Origin: Flavobacterium sp.
GTDB lineage: Bacteria > Bacteroidota > Bacteroidia > Flavobacteriales > Flavobacteriaceae
Assembly (NCBI GenBank): GCA_014378065.1
Contig: JACMOK010000054.1
Coordinates: 22,463-86,462 of the forward strand
Reading direction: 5' to 3'
DNA: 64,000 nucleotides
Shown piece by piece: positions 9,873-19,670 of this stretch. Made by a program: the position numbers and the translations under genes. Position 1 is the stretch's first letter. Each line of letters starts with the position of its first letter. The notes beneath the pieces were generated by a model, which saw only the letters and a list, made by a program, of their open reading frames with translations, searched no databases and was not told where the DNA came from.

Positions 9873-11033
9873 ATGACAAGTTTGTTGGTAATTATAGTTT
9901 TGGTTCTATTGGCAATTGCATTATGGCAGTTAACCAAGATATTCGATTTGACTCAGGTAGGTATTTATGTAAATAAGTCGCAGGTAGCTGATGACAAGGA
10001 CAATAATGTTCAAGGCTATCTGATGTTTGGCTTTCTGGCATTTATTTATTTATTCACGATCTACGGATTATTAAAATGGGGCGGCTTAGTGCTTCATACT
10101 CCAGCTTCTGCGCATGGAGATGAAGTGGACAATTTGATGAACATAACTTGGATATTGATTTTTACAGTACAAACCATTACTCAAGCATTATTGTATTATT
10201 TCGCCTTCAAATACAGAGGAAAAAAAGATCAGAAAGCCCTTTATTTTGCAGACAATAATAAATTGGAATTCATTTGGAGTGTTATTCCTGCCATCGTGCT
10301 TGCCGGATTGATCCTTTACGGATTATATGCCTGGACCAATATCATGTTCATTGATAAAGATGAAGAAATGATAGAGGTAGAATTATATGCGCAGCAATTC
10401 AAATGGACAGCCCGTTATTCTGGAGCAGACGATGTGTTAGGTAAAGCAAATGTGAGGTACATTGAGGGCGTAAATGTTCTGGGTGTAGACATGGCAGATC
10501 CAAATGCCCAAGACGATAAAGTCGTGAGTGAATTGCACATCCCCAAGGGAAAGAAAATTCATTTTAAAATGCGGTCACAAGACGTATTGCACTCAGCTTA
10601 CATGCCTCATTTTCGCGCCCAAATGAACTGCGTTCCAGGAATGGTAACCGAATTTGCCTACACTCCCATTTACACCACGCAACAAATGCGTGACATGCCT
10701 TTCATGCAGGAAAAGATCGCTAATATTAATGAAATTCGAGTAAAGAAAAGCACCGAGTTAGTGGCAAAGGGCGAAGCTGCCCTTGATCCTTACATTTTTG
10801 ATTATTTATTGCTTTGTAATAAAATTTGTGGTGCTTCCCATTACAATATGCAAATGAAAATCGTAGTAGATACTCCCGAAGATTACAAAAAGTGGTTGCA
10901 AGGAAAACCTACTGTCGCGGAAGAAATTAAAACGGCCGGGGCAACACCAGCAACTCCGGATGCCAACGCTAAAACTGGGGATACTGCAAAGTCAAAAGAC
11001 CTTAAAATGATGACTCCAGTAGCCGCTAAATAA
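9873..11033 (+). CDS. coxB: Cytochrome c oxidase subunit II
   Basis: CuA-site region LLCNKICGASHYNMQMKIVV and LHSAYMPHFRAQMNCVPGM. Confidence 0.92.
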   Translation: MTSLLVIIVLVLLAIALWQLTKIFDLTQVGIYVNKSQVADDKDNNVQGYLMFGFLAFIYLFTIYGLLKWGGLVLHTPASAHGDEVDNLMNITWILIFTVQTITQALLYYFAFKYRGKKDQKALYFADNNKLEFIWSVIPAIVLAGLILYGLYAWTNIMFIDKDEEMIEVELYAQQFKWTARYSGADDVLGKANVRYIEGVNVLGVDMADPNAQDDKVVSELHIPKGKKIHFKMRSQDVLHSAYMPHFRAQMNCVPGMVTEFAYTPIYTTQQMRDMPFMQEKIANINEIRVKKSTELVAKGEAALDPYIFDYLLLCNKICGASHYNMQMKIVVDTPEDYKKWLQGKPTVAEEIKTAGATPATPDANAKTGDTAKSKDLKMMTPVAAK

Positions 11034-11062
11034 ATTAAATAAACGTTTAAAGTAAATATATT

Positions 11063-12871
11063 ATGTCAGCAGAAGCTCACGATCTCACTCTTGACCACGC
11101 AGCGGGTCACGATCACGAACACCACCATAAAGATACTTTTATAACAAAATATATCTTTTCTATCGATCATAAAATGATTTCCAAACAATATCTGATTACA
11201 GGTATAATCATGGGAGTTATTGGTGTTGGAATGTCAATGCTTTTTAGAATGCAATTGGCTTGGCCTGAAGAATCTTTCAAAATATTTAATGTTATTTTGG
11301 GAGATAAGTTTGCACCAAATGGGGTGATGACCAACGACATTTACCTGGCTTTGGTCACAATTCACGGAACCATTATGGTGTTTTTCGTGTTGACCGCCGC
11401 CTTGAGCGGGACCTTTAGTAACCTGTTAATACCGTTACAAATTGGGGCGCGGGATATGGCTTCAGGATTCTTAAACATGGTTTCCTACTGGTTGTTTTTT
11501 ACGTCTAGTGTAATAATGGTGTGTTCTTTATTTGTAGAATCAGGACCTGCCTCAGCTGGTTGGACGATCTACCCACCGCTAAGTGCCTTGCCGCAAGCCA
11601 TTTCAGGTTCCGGAACAGGAATGACTTTATGGTTGGTTTCGATGGCTATCTTTATTGCGTCTTCATTATTAGGATCTTTAAATTACGTAGTGACGGTAAT
11701 CAATCTCCGCACGAAAGGCATGTCAATGACACGTTTGCCTTTAACCATTTGGGCCTTTTTTGTGACAGCCATTATCGGTATCGTTTCTTTTCCGGTATTA
11801 TTGTCGGCGGCCTTGTTGCTAATTATGGACAGGAGTTTCGGAACCTCTTTCTTTCTTTCCGACATCTACATCGCTGGAGAGGTGTTACATTATCAAGGCG
11901 GGTCACCCGTTTTGTTTGAACACTTGTTCTGGTTCTTAGGTCACCCTGAAGTATACATCGTCCTGTTGCCTGCATTAGGCATTACGTCTGAGGTGATTGC
12001 GACAAATTCTCGTAAACCTATCTTCGGTTACCGGGCGATGATCATGTCTATTTTAGCCATCGCCTTTTTATCCACGATCGTCTGGGGTCATCACATGTTT
12101 ATTTCGGGTATGAATCCGTTCCTAGGTTCGGTTTTTACCTTTACAACCTTACTGATCGCCATTCCATCGGCAGTAAAAGCCTTCAATTACATTACGACAC
12201 TTTGGAAAGGTAACTTGCAATTAAATCCTGCGATGTTATTTTCAATCGGATTGGTCTCTACCTTTATCACTGGTGGTTTAACCGGAATTATATTAGGAGA
12301 CAGTACCTTAGATATTAATGTTCACGATACCTATTTTGTGGTAGCCCACTTTCACTTGGTGATGGGAATTTCCGCCTTGTATGGCATGTTTGCAGGAATT
12401 TATCACTGGTTCCCAAAAATGTTCGGAAGAATGCTCAATAAAAACTTGGGATACGCTCACTTTTGGGTTACGGCTGTCTGTGCCTACGGCGTGTTTTTTC
12501 CAATGCATTTTATTGGACTGGCCGGACTGCCTAGACGGTATTACACCAACACCAACTTTCCGTTATTTGATGATTTGCAAAACGTAAACGTCTTAATTAC
12601 CACCTTTGCGTTAATTGGCGGCGTTTTTCAATTGGTCTTTTTGTATAACTTCTTTAACAGTATATTCTACGGAAAAAAATCTGTGCAAAATCCATGGAAA
12701 TCAAATACGTTAGAGTGGACTGCGCCGGTCAAACACATTCATGGAAACTGGGAAGGTGAAATCCCGCACGTACACCGTTGGCCTTATGATTACAGCAAAC
12801 CTGGTCACGACGATGACTTTGTTCCGCAAAATGTGCCAATGAAGCAAGGCGAAGAACAATTACACCACTAA
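11063..12871 (+). CDS. coxA: Cytochrome c oxidase subunit I
   Basis: FWFLGHPEVYIVLLPALGITSEVIATNSRKPIFGYRAMIMS, WGHHMFISGMNP, HDTYFVVAHFHLVMG. Confidence 0.96.
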   Translation: MSAEAHDLTLDHAAGHDHEHHHKDTFITKYIFSIDHKMISKQYLITGIIMGVIGVGMSMLFRMQLAWPEESFKIFNVILGDKFAPNGVMTNDIYLALVTIHGTIMVFFVLTAALSGTFSNLLIPLQIGARDMASGFLNMVSYWLFFTSSVIMVCSLFVESGPASAGWTIYPPLSALPQAISGSGTGMTLWLVSMAIFIASSLLGSLNYVVTVINLRTKGMSMTRLPLTIWAFFVTAIIGIVSFPVLLSAALLLIMDRSFGTSFFLSDIYIAGEVLHYQGGSPVLFEHLFWFLGHPEVYIVLLPALGITSEVIATNSRKPIFGYRAMIMSILAIAFLSTIVWGHHMFISGMNPFLGSVFTFTTLLIAIPSAVKAFNYITTLWKGNLQLNPAMLFSIGLVSTFITGGLTGIILGDSTLDINVHDTYFVVAHFHLVMGISALYGMFAGIYHWFPKMFGRMLNKNLGYAHFWVTAVCAYGVFFPMHFIGLAGLPRRYYTNTNFPLFDDLQNVNVLITTFALIGGVFQLVFLYNFFNSIFYGKKSVQNPWKSNTLEWTAPVKHIHGNWEGEIPHVHRWPYDYSKPGHDDDFVPQNVPMKQGEEQLHH

Positions 12872-12879
12872 ACTTTATA

Positions 12880-12911
12880 AAAATGCCTTTCCCAAACGAA
12901 AGGCATTTTTA
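12880..12911 (+). terminator. Rho-independent terminator of the act-cox operon
   Basis: AAAATGCCTTTC-ccaaac-GAAAGGCATTTTT. Confidence 0.85.
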
Positions 12912-12912
12912 T

Positions 12913-12939
12913 TTGCCGCACACATTTTCGCTATATTTG
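12913..12939 (+). promoter_or_regulatory. Bacteroidota-type promoter for ruvB
   Basis: TTG-N16-TATATTTG ending 4 nt before the ruvB ATG. Confidence 0.6.
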
Positions 12940-12943
12940 TAAC

Positions 12944-13966
12944 ATGAATGAAAATTTAGATCCCACCAACGCTCACTTAAATCCGGAAGAACTCGATCTT
13001 GAAAAAAAACTACGACCGCTGGCTTTCAATGATTTTGCCGGCCAAGACCAAATTTTGGAAAACCTTAAAGTTTTCGTCCAAGCCGCCAATCAAAGAAACG
13101 AAGCGCTAGACCATACCCTTTTCCATGGTCCCCCAGGTCTTGGTAAAACTACCTTGGCCAACATCCTAGCCAATGAATTGGGTGTCGGAATTAAAATTAC
13201 TTCCGGGCCGGTTCTAGACAAGCCCGGTGATTTAGCAGGATTGTTAACCAACCTCGAGGAACGCGATGTGCTTTTTATAGACGAAATTCATAGATTAAGT
13301 CCGATTGTCGAAGAGTATTTATATTCGGCGATGGAGGACTTTAAAATCGACATCATGATCGAATCGGGCCCAAATGCGAGGAGTGTTCAAATCAACCTCA
13401 ATCCGTTTACCTTGGTGGGTGCTACCACGCGTTCGGGATTGTTAACCGCGCCGATGCGAGCGCGATTCGGAATCCAAAGTCGATTACAGTACTACACCAC
13501 CGAACTCCTGACCACAATTGTACAACGCAGTGCATCCATTATAAAAATGCCCATCACGATGGAAGCTGCCATTGAAATTGCAGGCAGAAGCAGAGGTACA
13601 CCGCGAATTGCCAATGCGTTATTGCGCCGTGTAAGGGATTTTGCCCAAATCAAAGGCAACGGTAAAATTGATATCGAAATGGCGCGTTATTCTTTAAAGG
13701 CACTTAATGTAGATGCTCACGGTTTGGATGAGATGGACAATAAAATCCTCAACACCATCATTGATAAATTCAAGGGCGGCCCGGTAGGATTATCCACCTT
13801 AGCCACAGCTGTCTCCGAAAGTAGCGAAACCATAGAGGAGGTTTATGAACCTTTTTTGATTCAGGAGGGGTTTATCATGCGCACGCCACGCGGTCGAGAG
13901 GTTACCGAGAAAGCGTATAGACATCTAGGAAAGATAAAAATCAATATACAAGGCGGTTTGTTTTAG
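12944..13966 (+). CDS. ruvB: Holliday junction branch migration DNA helicase RuvB
   Basis: [51 protein letters not shown]. Confidence 0.98.
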   Translation: MNENLDPTNAHLNPEELDLEKKLRPLAFNDFAGQDQILENLKVFVQAANQRNEALDHTLFHGPPGLGKTTLANILANELGVGIKITSGPVLDKPGDLAGLLTNLEERDVLFIDEIHRLSPIVEEYLYSAMEDFKIDIMIESGPNARSVQINLNPFTLVGATTRSGLLTAPMRARFGIQSRLQYYTTELLTTIVQRSASIIKMPITMEAAIEIAGRSRGTPRIANALLRRVRDFAQIKGNGKIDIEMARYSLKALNVDAHGLDEMDNKILNTIIDKFKGGPVGLSTLATAVSESSETIEEVYEPFLIQEGFIMRTPRGREVTEKAYRHLGKIKINIQGGLF

Positions 13967-14082
13967 GGCATTCCCCTGCGGGTCGCGCTTTCCGCTATAA
14001 TCTTTTTAAATTTGGCAGCACCGGTTTGGCTACGCCTTAAAATACCAAATTTTAAAAGGATTTCCGCTCCAATCGCTAATGC
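13966..14082 (-). repeat. Structured dispersed element, copy 1 (variant termini)
   Basis: Minus strand: GCATTAGCGATTGGAGCGGAAATCCTTTTAAAATTTGG...CCAAATTTAAAAAGATTATAGCGGAAAGCGCGACCCGCAGGGGAATGCCC. Shares the AGCGGnAATCC...GATTnnAGCGGAwAGC core with three other copies. Confidence 0.7.
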
Positions 14083-14134
14083 AACTTTTGATAATTTAGA
14101 ACTGCTCGGTGAACTCTTGCCTAATCGTATAAAA

Positions 14135-15058
14135 TTGAACAATAATAAAGAAAAACATACGGCTTTTATAAAATCAGAAGCCCTGCGGCTCGGTTTTTTG
14201 TCTTGCGGTATCAGTGCCTCTGGCTTTCTAGAGCAAGAAGCGCCACGACTTGAAAACTGGCTGCAGCAAAACCATCAAGGGCAGATGGGCTACATGGAGA
14301 ACCACTTCGACAAACGACTCAATCCGAATTTGCTTGTGCCTGGGGCTAAAAGTTTGGTGTCATTGCTGCTCAATTACTATCCTTCAGAAACACAGCGATC
14401 TGAAAGCTATCAAATTTCTAAATATGCTTATGGTCAGGATTATCATTTCGTGATTAAAGAAAAATTAAAAGAGCTGCTGTATTCGATTCAAGAAAATATC
14501 GGGGATGTTTCCGGAAGAGTATTCGTAGATTCGGCACCGGTGTTAGACAAAGCCTGGGCAGCCAAAAGTGGGTTGGGGTGGATTGGAAAAAACAGCAACT
14601 TACTGACCAAATCAGTAGGTTCTTTTTATTTTATTGCGGAACTGATTGTAGATTTAGCCCTGGACTACGATGCAGCAACAACTGATCACTGCGGATCGTG
14701 TACCGCATGCATAGACGCTTGTCCGACCGAGGCTATCGTTGCACCTTATGTTGTAGATGGCAGCAAATGCATTTCGTATTTTACAATCGAACTTCAAGAA
14801 AACATTCCCGTTGGCATGAAAGAAAAATTCAACGATTGGGCTTTCGGCTGTGACATTTGTCAAGATGTTTGTCCGTGGAATAAGTTCTCTAAACCGCATG
14901 CAGAGCCGCTGTTTAATCCCAGTCCTGTATTGCTTTCGATGACCAAAAAAGATTGGGAGGAAATTACCGAAGAAACCTTTAAGGTGGTATTCAAAAATTC
15001 AGCAGTAAATCGAACAAAATACGCAGGTTTAAAACGAAATATAGAATTTTTAAAGTAA
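14135..15058 (+). CDS. queG: Epoxyqueuosine reductase QueG
   Basis: Two 4Fe-4S motifs [15 protein letters not shown] and [38 protein letters not shown]. The longer ORF start at 14012 falls inside the repeat; TTG at 14135 ([21 protein letters not shown]) is the more plausible start. Confidence 0.9.
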   Translation: MNNNKEKHTAFIKSEALRLGFLSCGISASGFLEQEAPRLENWLQQNHQGQMGYMENHFDKRLNPNLLVPGAKSLVSLLLNYYPSETQRSESYQISKYAYGQDYHFVIKEKLKELLYSIQENIGDVSGRVFVDSAPVLDKAWAAKSGLGWIGKNSNLLTKSVGSFYFIAELIVDLALDYDAATTDHCGSCTACIDACPTEAIVAPYVVDGSKCISYFTIELQENIPVGMKEKFNDWAFGCDICQDVCPWNKFSKPHAEPLFNPSPVLLSMTKKDWEEITEETFKVVFKNSAVNRTKYAGLKRNIEFLK

Positions 15059-15059
15059 T

Positions 15060-16622
15060 CTAAATCAGAATTTTCTTTAAGCCTTCAGCAATACTGCGCC
15101 ACAGGAAATTGTAAAATGATTTTTCAGGAATTCGATCAACATTAATTTGAGCTTCTTTAAGTTTCTTTTTCGTGTCGTTTTTCACAAATAGGTTGGCCAC
15201 AAAAGTCAGCAGTTTGTTTTTCTTTTTACGGTCTTCCTTTTTGTAAACGGTAAGCTTTAAATCGTCGTATTTTACCGAAAATGTGCCTTGATTTTTACGA
15301 TCGTTGCCTGTAAAATTAAAATACATTTCATTCAAGATCCCTTTTGCAGTGACATTCATGTAGGGTTTGCTAAACGGAATTATTTTTTCTACTTCAAAAT
15401 TTCGAATAGCGCCTTTAATCTTAAAACCGTCTGATTTATCCATCACATTAAACCTCCAGTTAACGCTCAAGGGCGAAGTATTCATAAACCGACAATTAAT
15501 GTTTATTTGCAAATCGGCAAGCTTTTGTTGTTTAAAACCGCTGCGAATATGAGTTGCGGTCAGATTAAATTTACTAAAAGTTAATTTTCCGGCTCCTTTG
15601 TCAAATGATTTTTCTTCTTCATACTGCAGTAAAGCATTTGTTATTTTAAGGGTATCCAATTTTAAATCGAATTTTAAATCGCGTAATAATTTATTATACA
15701 GCGGTTTTTTTTTAAGATCGTCTACAGGAATTTTCGAACGGTAGATGTTCGCAATTAAATCATTTAGTGCAACGCATTGGCTATGAAAAAAGAAGTCTTG
15801 CTGCTTAAATCCCCATTTCATTTTTTGAACAACGATGGCAGTCGAACGAACCGTAAACAAGTCTTTTTCCTGAGGAATCTTTTTTACAAATGCTGCACGG
15901 CTATACTCCGGGATAAGTTCAAAGTGATTGACAATCAAATCACTTTTTGAAGTTTTTATAGCATGGGTTTTAACGTGATAAAAGGTACTGGCCCGATAAT
16001 ACAGACTGTCACAAGTGAACGCGTAATTTTGAAAGTAGAACGGAACGGTATTTTTTAAAATAGTCTCGGTAATGACAATTCCGTTCAACTGCAACTTTAC
16101 ATTCTGCACACTTAACAAAGCTTTGTTGGTCTGAGAATCAATAATTTTGACATCACCATGGTCCAAATAGATGTCTGACACGGTAATAATCTTTTCGAAA
16201 GGAGCCACCACTGATGAGCGTACTTTGGAAGAATAGTTGCCCGATTTTTGGCTTTTTTTATAAAAAATTAGCTTCGGAGTGTTTATTGTAATACTTCGCG
16301 CTTTGATCTTGTCGCTAAAAAGTAATGACCACAATTTAAATTCTTTTACTTCTACTGATTTTACTTTGGCGTAAATTCCAGATTTATTAATCGTGTCTGT
16401 GAGCGCAGTTTTTGGAATGATGACAATATCGTTGGCCTTGATGTTGCTATCTAACAAAGAAACATCGATCTTTTTATAGGTAATGACATAGGAAGACTCA
16501 TTTTTCTCATTGATGATTTTTGGCAACTGGAATTTGATCCACCAATTTAATCCAATATTCAAGACAAGTATAAGCACCAGTAAGAATGCAACTCCGACAA
16601 TTATTTTCCAATGCCATTTCAT
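15060..16622 (-). CDS. Hypothetical protein with N-terminal TM, AsmA-like architecture
   Basis: Single N-terminal TM anchor followed by long beta-rich sequence (VSLLDSNIKANDIVI, IKARSITINTPKLIF); family assignment is inference. Confidence 0.6.
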   Translation of the reverse strand: MKWHWKIIVGVAFLLVLILVLNIGLNWWIKFQLPKIINEKNESSYVITYKKIDVSLLDSNIKANDIVIIPKTALTDTINKSGIYAKVKSVEVKEFKLWSLLFSDKIKARSITINTPKLIFYKKSQKSGNYSSKVRSSVVAPFEKIITVSDIYLDHGDVKIIDSQTNKALLSVQNVKLQLNGIVITETILKNTVPFYFQNYAFTCDSLYYRASTFYHVKTHAIKTSKSDLIVNHFELIPEYSRAAFVKKIPQEKDLFTVRSTAIVVQKMKWGFKQQDFFFHSQCVALNDLIANIYRSKIPVDDLKKKPLYNKLLRDLKFDLKLDTLKITNALLQYEEEKSFDKGAGKLTFSKFNLTATHIRSGFKQQKLADLQININCRFMNTSPLSVNWRFNVMDKSDGFKIKGAIRNFEVEKIIPFSKPYMNVTAKGILNEMYFNFTGNDRKNQGTFSVKYDDLKLTVYKKEDRKKKNKLLTFVANLFVKNDTKKKLKEAQINVDRIPEKSFYNFLWRSIAEGLKKILI

Positions 16623-16706
16623 TCGTAAAATAATTTTTAAGATTACTTATAAATAAAAGTAAGGATAAATGTACGGACCAATTAAAATTTGTGATTTCTT
16701 TAAAAC

Positions 16707-16739
16707 AAAAAACCCGAATAAAACTATTCGGGTTTTTTT
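16707..16739 (-). terminator. Terminator downstream of tRNA-Phe
   Basis: AAACCCGAATA-aaac-TATTCGGGTTTTTTT perfect hairpin adjacent to the tRNA 3' end. Confidence 0.8.
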
Positions 16740-16740
16740 G

Positions 16741-16813
16741 TGGTACCTCCAGGGATCGAACCAGGGACACATGGATTTTCAGTCCATTGCTCTACCATCT
16801 GAGCTAAGGTACC
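16741..16813 (-). tRNA. tRNA-Phe (GAA)
   Basis: Minus strand GGTACCTTAGCTCAGATGGTAGAGCAATGGACTGAAAATCCATGTGTCCCTGGTTCGATCCCTGGAGGTACCA: full cloverleaf, anticodon GAA, 73 nt, CCA not encoded. Confidence 0.97.
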
Positions 16814-16831
16814 ATTGCTTTGACGCGGGTG

Positions 16832-16862
16832 CAAATATAGGATGATTTTTAATTTATCCAAA
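16832..16862 (-). promoter_or_regulatory. Bacteroidota-type promoter for tRNA-Phe
   Basis: Minus strand TTTTG-N19-TATATTTG, about 18 nt upstream of the tRNA 5' end. Confidence 0.75.
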
Positions 16863-16913
16863 ACAATTATTAAAAAAAATCAATTCGTAACTTCGCCGCT
16901 GACACAATCCCAT

Positions 16914-17648
16914 ATGCTATTAGCCATCGATGTAGGGAATACCCGAATTAAAGGCGCTGTATTTGAACAGCATACGCTTTTAGAGACTTTCGTATTTTCA
17001 AAAGAAGCCCTTCAAATAAACGCAAACGCAATATTAAAACGATATCCAAAATGCAGCGACATGATTCTGGCTGCTGTTGGCAATATCGAGAAAGAAGCTA
17101 TTTTGTCTTGGGGTAAGAATCTGAATGTGCATTTTGTTTCACAGCAAGACCATTTTCCATTTCGAAACTTATACAAAACCCCGCAAACTTTGGGGATCGA
17201 CCGGATGGTCTTGGCTGCTGGTGCAGTGTGGCAATTTCCAAACCAAAATCGATTGGTCATTGATGCGGGAACCTGCATTACCTATGATTTTATTGATGTA
17301 GCTGACAATTACAGGGGAGGTGCAATTTCGCCAGGACTAAAAATGAGGTATGAATCCCTACACCACTACACTGCCAAATTGCCTTTGTTGACCATGGAAG
17401 ATCCTGCGGAAGCGATAGGTAATTCTACAAATGAATCCATACATTCAGGCGTAGTTAACGGAATAACGCATGAAATCGACGGATTCATAAATCAATATCA
17501 ACAGCAGTATGCAAACTTTATAATAATTTTAACTGGTGGGGATGCCGAATTTTTGGCTAAACGATTAAAAAATACCATATTTGCCAATTCAAATTTTCTT
17601 CTTGAGAGTCTGAACCAAACTTTTCAATATAAAATCAAAAATGATTAA
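16914..17648 (+). CDS. coaX: Type III pantothenate kinase
   Basis: MLLAIDVGNTRIKGAVFEQ, TLGIDRMVLAAGA, VIDAGTCITYDFID, GGAISPGLKMRYESLH. Start at 16914 rather than 16842. Confidence 0.95.
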   Translation: MLLAIDVGNTRIKGAVFEQHTLLETFVFSKEALQINANAILKRYPKCSDMILAAVGNIEKEAILSWGKNLNVHFVSQQDHFPFRNLYKTPQTLGIDRMVLAAGAVWQFPNQNRLVIDAGTCITYDFIDVADNYRGGAISPGLKMRYESLHHYTAKLPLLTMEDPAEAIGNSTNESIHSGVVNGITHEIDGFINQYQQQYANFIIILTGGDAEFLAKRLKNTIFANSNFLLESLNQTFQYKIKND

Positions 17649-18888
17649 AAAGATTCTGTTAGCTACTTATTTGCTATTTTCTTTCGCAGCCATAGCCCAG
17701 CAAGCCACTTCATCACCATATTCGTTTTACGGCGTCGGGGATATTCGTTTTAAAGGAACAGTCGAAAACAGATTAATGGGTAGTGTAGGCATATTTCCAG
17801 ATAGTATTCACATCAACCTCCAGAATCCCGCTTCTTACTCTAGTTTGAAGTTAGCATCCTTTACAGTTGGCGGGGCATTCAACTCGACGAGAATTAATTC
17901 CTACCAAGGCAATGATAAAGCACAGCGCACAACGCTCGATTACATGGCCGTCGGTTTGCCAATCGGGAAAAAGTATGGTGTAGTTTTAGGACTAATCCCT
18001 TACTCGGCCGTCGGGTATAGAATCCAGAATACTATTGACGCGTCGGGTATAAAAAGAAGATATGAGGGCAGCGGTGGACTCAATAAAGTATTTTTGGGTT
18101 ACGCTTATCAAATTAATCCAAACTTCAGCGTGGGTGCCGATTTAAGTTATAATTTCGGGAATATTCAAACCAACAATATCAAATATGTTCCTGAGGTTGA
18201 ATTCGGAACGCAGGAGACCAACACTTCAGAAATGGCCGGCGTTAATGTAAACCTCGGGGCGATTTATCAAAGGAAAGTAAAAAACCATGATTTCTACGCG
18301 AGCCTAGCCTTCACACCACAAAGCAACCTTCGCACCAGCAACGTCAGAACGATATCTTCCATTCTTTATTCTGAAGATTATACGCCCGGAATCATTGACC
18401 AACTCGATCCTGAAAAAAGCACGGTTACTTTAAAGCTTCCAAGCCAACTTTCATTTGGTGGTGGGTTCGGACAAAATAAAAAATGGTTGATTGGCGCCGA
18501 AATCACTCTAAAACAAACCGGAGATTTCTCAAATCGGTTCAATGATGTCAAACAGGCGTCATTTGAAAATGCCACGCGTTACAGTTTAGGAGGTTATTAT
18601 ATCCCCAATTACAATTCTTTCTCCAATTATCTAAAAAAGATTACCTATCGCGCTGGGATGCGATTTGAAAAAACAGGGATGGTAATTCGCAACGAATCGA
18701 TAAAAGATTACGCTTTTACTGGTGGTTTCGGACTTCCGCTGGGTGGTGTCTTTTCCAACCTCAATATCGGTGTCGAATACGGCAGAAGAGGCACTGCGAA
18801 AGCCAATCTAGTTGAAGAAAATTATACCAATGTGATCATGAGCCTGTCCCTTAACGACAAATGGTTTGTGAAAAGAAAGTTCGACTAA
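17641..18888 (+). CDS. Outer membrane protein (beta-barrel, signal peptide)
   Basis: Signal peptide LLATYLLFSFAAIAQQ followed by beta-strand-rich sequence; overlaps coaX by 8 bp. Confidence 0.75.
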   Translation: MIKKILLATYLLFSFAAIAQQATSSPYSFYGVGDIRFKGTVENRLMGSVGIFPDSIHINLQNPASYSSLKLASFTVGGAFNSTRINSYQGNDKAQRTTLDYMAVGLPIGKKYGVVLGLIPYSAVGYRIQNTIDASGIKRRYEGSGGLNKVFLGYAYQINPNFSVGADLSYNFGNIQTNNIKYVPEVEFGTQETNTSEMAGVNVNLGAIYQRKVKNHDFYASLAFTPQSNLRTSNVRTISSILYSEDYTPGIIDQLDPEKSTVTLKLPSQLSFGGGFGQNKKWLIGAEITLKQTGDFSNRFNDVKQASFENATRYSLGGYYIPNYNSFSNYLKKITYRAGMRFEKTGMVIRNESIKDYAFTGGFGLPLGGVFSNLNIGVEYGRRGTAKANLVEENYTNVIMSLSLNDKWFVKRKFD

Positions 18889-18902
18889 ACTGGTTTTAAA
18901 TG

Positions 18903-19457
18903 ATGATCTTTAAAAAGCTAGACCCTGCGATTTTATTATTAGCCATTTTCACGGTCCTGTTGTTTTGGGGCTGTGAAAGTAATTTTAAAGACGTTCAAAA
19001 AATGGATTATTCTGAATTCATCCCAAGTGGAGAAGCAGATGATTTCAATTTAAAATATACAGACTCCGGAAAAATAAAGTCAATTTTGCTGAGCCCAAAA
19101 ATGCTCGATTACGCCAACGTCGATTTTCCATTTACTGAATTTCCAAAAGGGATTCACGTGACCATGTATGACAATAAAGGAAAGAAGACTCTTATTGTAG
19201 CCGATTATGGCGTTACATTTAAAGGAACAGATATTATCGATTTGCAGCACAACGTGAAAATATCTAACGAAACAGGGCAATTGCTTGAAACAGAACAATT
19301 GTATTTCGACCAAAAAAACGAATGGTTTTTTACTGAAAAAAAGTTTAAATTTACAGATCCGAAAGGTGTTTCTTTTGGACAAGGAATTGATTTCAGCAAA
19401 GATTTTAAAATCGTCAATTCGCAACGGATTAACGGACAGATTGATAGTCAAGAATAA
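18903..19457 (+). CDS. lptC: LPS export ABC transporter periplasmic protein LptC
   Basis: Lipobox-like FWGCESN; SGKIKSILLSPKMLDYANVDFPFTEFPKGIHVTMYDNKGKKTLIVADYGVTFKGTDIIDLQHNVKISNETGQLLETEQLYFDQKNEWFFTEKKFKF is LptC-like. Confidence 0.85.
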   Translation: MIFKKLDPAILLLAIFTVLLFWGCESNFKDVQKMDYSEFIPSGEADDFNLKYTDSGKIKSILLSPKMLDYANVDFPFTEFPKGIHVTMYDNKGKKTLIVADYGVTFKGTDIIDLQHNVKISNETGQLLETEQLYFDQKNEWFFTEKKFKFTDPKGVSFGQGIDFSKDFKIVNSQRINGQIDSQE

Positions 19458-19472
19458 CCTAATAATCCCAAT

Positions 19473-19667
19473 ATGAATTATTTGAAATACACCCAATACG
19501 TCTATCTGGTTTTTGGCATCTACTTTATTTACGACGGGATTACGAAGTGGGGTGATCAAGACAAGCCTTGGTTGAGTTTTATCATCGCCGCGCTGGCCAT
19601 TTTTATGTTTTTTTTCCGCAGGAGATTTGCCAAAAAATTTGAAGACAACAACAACAAGCGAACCTAA
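19473..19667 (+). CDS. Small hypothetical membrane protein
   Basis: 64 aa with two hydrophobic segments, positioned between lptC and the CBS gene on the same strand. Confidence 0.6.
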   Translation: MNYLKYTQYVYLVFGIYFIYDGITKWGDQDKPWLSFIIAALAIFMFFFRRRFAKKFEDNNNKRT

Positions 19668-19670
19668 CCC

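Noticed and set aside
16842-16913. Extended coaX N-terminus (MIFNLSKTIIKKNQFVTSPLTQSH)
   Set aside because: Overlaps the tRNA-Phe promoter; the true CoaX phosphate-binding motif begins right after the internal ATG at 16914.
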